From: Larix sibirica
Lineage: Eukaryota > Streptophyta > Pinopsida > Pinales > Pinaceae
Direction of reading: 5' to 3'
Length of the DNA: 11,810 nt
Assembly (NCBI GenBank): GCA_004151065.3
Contig: NWUY0300052036.1
Span: 15,325-27,134, forward strand
Shown here: piece by piece, positions 8,226-11,810 of the stretch
Numbering within the stretch: the stretch's first letter is position 1
Layout: each line of letters starts with the position of its first letter
Position numbers and translations under genes: made by a program
Notes under the pieces: model-generated
Database searches by the model: none
The model's input: only the letters and a program-made list of their open reading frames with translations
Told to the model about the DNA's origin: nothing

Positions 8226-9441
8226 TAAGAAAAGGGGAGCCAAGAAAGATTGGTGGCTCGAAAGATAATAAGCACCATTTAAGTGAACCTAGATTCACAA
8301 TAGATTCTTCACCCAGATTCAACCAAGCAACTCATCAAACTTAAAATTATACTGCAGTTGTCCAATCCAAGCTAGGAAGGCTCCAATATGGAAGTCGAAG
8401 ATACTGCACACAAAGTTGCATTGGACACTCAGTAGCAAATCATGGATCTAGCAGAACAGAGGATGTTTGGTATATACCCTTGCATGGTGACAATCAACGA
8501 AACATAAGCTTCCACATCAATATCACCTAGATGTACTATATTTCAAGTAAATTTTTTCGTGGGTACCATTTTAGTAGCTTCGGGATTACATGCTTGTGCT
8601 GATGTAGGAAATGGGTGCACAACAATTGCAACTAAGTAGAGCATATAGTAGGCTACAATAGACACATGCAACACAGGTTGCCATGCATGCATCTTTGGCA
8701 ACCGTAGTAGAGAACCTATACCTGAATGCACAGGATGAAGCATAGGTTACAGTCATGCCAAAACCCACTAAACAACAAGTTGAGGAAATTAAGGCATTGA
8801 TAACAGGATTGTGCACCCAGAATGCAGTTCTCAAGGAACAATTGGAGACTAAGGAGACTCTAGAAGAAGATGAGTTGAAAAATCCAACTGTGCACACTTA
8901 AGACACATTTCAAAAATCCAAGGACCAATTCCAAGGGATGACAACATTGGTTAACACCATCTTTAACTTGTGGAAATACCTATAGGAACCACTAGATGTT
9001 ACTTAGAAGGAGGACCACATCAAAACCTTGGATACCAGGTGAAGATGAATGGTCTACCTATGCCTAATCATATGGAGTAAATGAAGGAGATATTGGACCT
9101 AACCAAGTAGATATCTACAAGCCACGCCAAACAACAAAAATTTACTTTGTAGATCATTGACCTTCAGGAGAAGGTCGACGTGTAGTACAATGAATTTGTT
9201 GAAATCCATGAAAAGTACAGGAATGTTGTTGAACTTGGAGAGTCCAAGCGACCACAACCATAGTTTACGACATTGGAGGAGACTTCTGAGTTCATCATTG
9301 ATTTTGAACGGATGATAGAGGTAGTAGGAGAGATGGAGGCACATGTATATGAATTCACTGCATATATTACCAAAGTGTTTCCTTCTGTCCAACATGCGAT
9401 ATTTAAGGATTGAAGAGTGGCTTGGGATGATTCAAGACATA
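8226..9441 (+). pseudogene. Extra 3' ORF, C-terminal half with coiled-coil-like segments
   Basis: Apparent continuation of the preceding ORF: frame 3 to about 8600 (EKGSQERLVARKIIS, KLKIILQLSN, NMEVEDTAHKVALDTQ), frame 1 from 8611 to about 9040, then frame 3 to about 9441. The frame 1 part has a heptad-like segment at 8779-8884 (VEEIKALITGLCTQNAVLKE, then QLETKETLEEDELKN). The last part has IIDLQEKVDV, EIHEKYRNVVELGE and EFIIDFERMIEVVGEMEAHV (9157-9344), also helix-prone. Most stops are TAG or TAA where Gln fits (for example 8433, 9117, 9261). Together with the first half this makes a former protein of roughly 600-640 residues reaching almost to the polypurine tract. A coiled-coil protein could be structural or aid assembly, but that is inference. 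The two halves could also have been separate ORFs, split at TGA TAA (8223-8228). Confidence 0.55.
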
Positions 9442-9442
9442 G

Positions 9443-9453
9443 TGTTGGGGGGC
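9443..9453 (+). promoter_or_regulatory. Polypurine-tract remnant
   Basis: TGTTGGGGGGC directly abuts the 3' LTR. This is where the plus-strand primer tract must lie, but only a run of six G is purine-pure here, so the tract is short or mutated. Confidence 0.4.
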
Positions 9454-9607
9454 TGTTGGTACCCAAGTTTTGATTCAGTTAAGAGTAGTTGTGCACTAAC
9501 AAAATACATTAAGTTGCGTGTCAATAGAAGACAGTTAGTTACATATTCAATCTGAGTTCAATTAGAACTTTGCACAACAAATAGTTTACAGTTTTGAAAC
9601 CTTGACA

Positions 9608-9615
9608 TATAAAAA
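9608..9615 (+). promoter_or_regulatory. TATA box in 3' LTR
   Basis: TATAAAAA followed by GGCC is a strong plant-type TATA match at the position matching 790-797 of the 5' LTR. In the 3' LTR it could only drive transcription outward into the right flank. Confidence 0.6.
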
Positions 9616-9966
9616 GGCCTATTTTGTAAAGGGAGGGGTTCATATTTTTGGGTGCTGAAGGTTATGATATTATAGTTCAGTCGTTGTTCTTATGTGGGTT
9701 TTGTGATGTAGTTTTATAATGCCTATGATATGGTATTTTTCCATACTATATTGTACTAATGAAACATTATTCAGCTATTGAGATGAGTTTGTAGTAATGG
9801 ATTGTAGCTACTTTTTTCTAGTAATATAATACAGTTGTTGTCCTAGATTTACCTTTCATAGTTTATTGATGAATTAATGTATGTTGAATGCTTAGTAGGT
9901 TAAGAGATGCATGTTATATTATTAATGATAAACTGATATTCTAAGTAAGTAATCAATTCAATGTGG

Positions 9967-9972
9967 AATAAA
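9967..9972 (+). promoter_or_regulatory. Candidate poly(A) signal in 3' LTR
   Basis: AATAAA lies in the conserved stretch before GATCCCAT, about 350 bases after the TATA box. The 5' LTR has an A-run (GGAAAAAAGAGATC) at the same place, so the hexamer may be ancestral or a chance gain. It is weak evidence from a single hexamer in AT-rich DNA. Confidence 0.3.
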
Positions 9973-10142
9973 TAGATCCCATCATGCCCCACACATCCCT
10001 GATTCAGGTTCCTGTGTAATTTCCCGTGTGCATCTCAGAGAGACCTTACTCTGCTCGTAGAGTATAGAAAATGTTGACTCTTGTAGGGTTTTGTTGGTCA
10101 CATATGCCGAACCCTAGGTCTGACTGAACTGACCCACCAATA

Positions 10143-10147
10143 GTTCT
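10143..10147. repeat. Target-site duplication, right copy
   Basis: GTTCT follows the last LTR base and matches 656-660 exactly. The preceding A also matches the base pattern on the left, but the LTR terminus (ACCAATA against ACCAACA) fixes the duplication at five bases. Confidence 0.85.
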
Positions 10148-11810
10148 TCTCTTCCTCATTTTAGGAGATCGCCCATTTGAATGACTATGTTTCCTCTATG
10201 TGTGTCCAAGTGCATTTTCATCTCTACAATTATCAACAACTATGCAAAAGCTTCAATCCAAATGTTCTTGTTCAAAGATAATTGATATATGTTTGTTGCT
10301 TGTTTGGTCATAATTGGTGTCAAGTAAATGTATTGTGTGTTCAAATTTGTTTAAGGCTTTGTGTCTGTCTCTAGAATGATCTTTTTCTCATTGTTTGGTT
10401 ATGCTTCTCAACCCTTTTCTACATTTTTTAGGTTTTTCTTTCTTCTTCCCCATCCCGCATTTTCTTGTCATAGTTTAGAACATTGAAATTTGTCCGTAGT
10501 GGGATGGGTGTTTTCACCATTTGAAAATACTCATTTCATTTATGAATTTTGAAACCCTGGCTCAATAACAATATCAATGGGGTCCAATTGAACTAAGTGA
10601 GTGAAGTGAGGTTCCCATTAATTCCTCATACATCACCTTCAAAAAGGTTCCCATATTTAAAACTTCGCATCTTTCAAAGTTTCATCGACATCCCAAACAA
10701 GTTTCGAATCTCTTTCTCCAAGATCACTTCCATCGTCTTTGATGCTTTGGATGTCGTAGGATGAAAATGATATAATGTCATAACATAAGGTAATAATAAT
10801 CTTTAAACATTATAAATTTATCTCATTGCTTTGGTTCAGAGATAATATTATGGAGATTGATGATGGTAAGGATATTCCATTTTTGTTAGGGTCCTACCCT
10901 AACCCCCTTAAGTAAATAGATAGGATTATATGTATTAATTCCATATATATCAAATAAGGCCCATGAATTAGATGTAGTGTGAAAAACAATAATTTTAAAA
11001 AAGCTTACTAAAAGATTCCACCTACTAGAAAAAAATTTCGACGAAGTTAGATAGAACTTATGTAAAAAAGTGGAAGCAATGTACTTAATATATGTCTTGT
11101 GAAGCATATTTTAATTGGATCTCTACTCATTTGAAGGTCAACCCCTCGAAGAGGCAAGTAAATAGGAGTGGATTCCTTCCATAAAAGGATAAAATGTAAG
11201 TTGTTTCCCAACCTTAACGGTTTTCATATTATTAAAGTAAGGAGATTTTCTATCTTATCCTTGGATATATTTTGTGTGTTTTCATATTTAGACTAAAACA
11301 CTTTCCAAGTCCCAAGCGAGAGACACTTTCTCCCTTCTATTTTGCAAATTTTCTAAGAAAAAAAGAGTAGCATGATACTTAGATCATTTTTTTTAGTGTT
11401 CTTCAGCATAAATTCCAAAAAAGAAAAAAAGTAGATATGTATTATCCTCGAAAAAATACACAAATTTCAGAAAAAACAAATTGCCCAAATTGGAGTCTAA
11501 ATGAAGGAGATATTGCAGTTTGAAAATTGTTTTTTACATATTTTTGGTGATGGATGTGGGTCTTGCACAAGACAAATTTTGATAGGGTGATCACATTGCA
11601 ATGAGATCAACAACATTTTATAAACAACTTTTAGGGATTTAGTCTAACATATTAGATGGTATATTTTCAATCAATATTGAATGCACTACAGTTGTTATAA
11701 ATTACATTCTCAAATCATCATGGAATTGAAAAATGACAATGTGGTGGAACATGTTATGGGAGAAATGTGTTAGGATAATTAATACTCCAATCCTTGTCCA
11801 CCTTAGTATT
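10148..11810. other. Right flank, no supported gene
   Basis: AT-rich sequence with many A and T runs. I find no long open frame with protein-like composition on either strand, no tRNA fold and no LTR pair. A short minus-strand open stretch (10657-10809) is protein-like over about 35 codons but lacks a start. A small hairpin (CCTC-GAA-GAGG near 11144) and an 8-bp inverted repeat at 10885-10903 are the only local structures noted. Confidence 0.5.
10885..10903. repeat. Short perfect inverted repeat
   Basis: GTTAGGGT and ACCCTAAC separated by CCT form a perfect 8-bp stem with a 3-base loop. It is preceded by T, so the sequence starts TGTTAGGGT. This could be the 5' edge of another, unpaired LTR, or a chance hairpin. 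Confidence 0.4.

Larger units (their letters stand above)
661..10142 (+). mobile_element. Full-length degenerate Ty3/gypsy LTR retrotransposon
   Basis: A 9.5-kb element bounded by two related direct repeats (661-1324 and 9454-10142). Both begin TGTTGGT; the first ends ACCAACA, its exact inverse, and the second ends ACCAATA, one transition away. GTTCT directly flanks both ends, as expected for integrase-mediated insertion. Between the LTRs, + strand translation shows capsid-like, zinc-knuckle, protease, RT, RNase H and integrase modules in the order typical of Ty3/gypsy elements. Every module has internal stops and frame changes, so the copy is non-autonomous and old. About 1.9 kb of extra coding sequence lies between integrase and the 3' LTR. 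The lineage within gypsy is not assigned: no chromodomain is visible, but the C-terminal part of integrase is missing, so its absence is not informative. Confidence 0.95.
9454..10142 (+). repeat. 3' LTR
   Basis: Begins TGTTGGT (9454-9460) directly after a G-run and ends ACCAATA (10136-10142), where the expected terminal CA has become TA. It aligns to the 5' LTR over its full length with many substitutions and small indels. Some blocks are close to identical (for example 9728-9750 and 9880-9910) while the first 130 bases are poorly conserved. The divergence seen by eye implies a very old insertion; I did not compute an identity value. Confidence 0.95.

Noticed and set aside
8586-9466. Minus-strand frames over the C-terminal half of the extra ORF
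   Set aside because: The + strand reads as helix-rich protein with Gln-to-stop decay through the same bases; the minus frames are unrelated to any pattern I recognise.
10657-10809. Minus-strand open stretch in the right flank with a protein-like C-terminal part
   Set aside because: About 50 codons with no start codon, closed upstream by a stop and in AT-rich DNA. A terminal exon cannot be excluded but is not supported.
10886-11107. Minus-strand 73-codon frame in the right flank
   Set aside because: Composition is that expected of translated AT-rich DNA, with no motif and no neighbouring coding signal.

Overview
The window looks like nuclear DNA from a large plant genome, probably a gymnosperm. 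It is AT-rich, has no compact intact genes, and holds one old, heavily mutated Ty3/gypsy-type LTR retrotransposon. The gymnosperm call is an inference from the gag-pol layout (several zinc knuckles, charged linker, an extra block between protease and reverse transcriptase); the plant call is firmer. No intact host gene, tRNA, rRNA or CRISPR array is visible.

Layout: bases 1-655 are left flank. A full-length element lies on the + strand at 661-10142, bracketed by a 5-bp target-site duplication (GTTCT at 656-660 and 10143-10147). Its 5' LTR (661-1324) and 3' LTR (9454-10142) share start, end and many internal blocks but have diverged strongly, so the insertion is old. Each LTR carries a TATA-like box; a degenerate tRNA-Met-type primer site follows the 5' LTR and a short G-run precedes the 3' LTR. 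Bases 10148-11810 are AT-rich right flank.

The internal region reads in one direction through recognisable modules, all broken by stops and frameshifts: a gag-proximal block (1360-2450), capsid-like domain (about 2451-3170), an array of five degenerate CCHC knuckles (3181-3678), a charged linker (to about 4340), aspartic protease (about 4341-4690), a second capsid-like block (4727-5480), reverse transcriptase (5501-6148), RNase H (6149-6535), a linker, and integrase (6837-7518). The order PR-RT-RH-IN places it in Ty3/gypsy. After integrase there are 1.9 kb of further same-strand coding sequence (7519-9441), an extra ORF that I do not recognise: a globular start, a Lys-rich to Glu/Gln-rich middle and coiled-coil-like later parts.

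In a living copy, gag would form the particle, protease would cut the polyprotein, RT/RNase H would copy the RNA and integrase would insert it. This copy cannot do that: RT has lost its N-terminal part and apparently its first catalytic Asp, most knuckles lack metal ligands, and every module has stops. The points most worth following up are the extra 3' ORF, the second capsid-like block between PR and RT, and the repeated Cys-to-Phe changes in the zinc knuckles.
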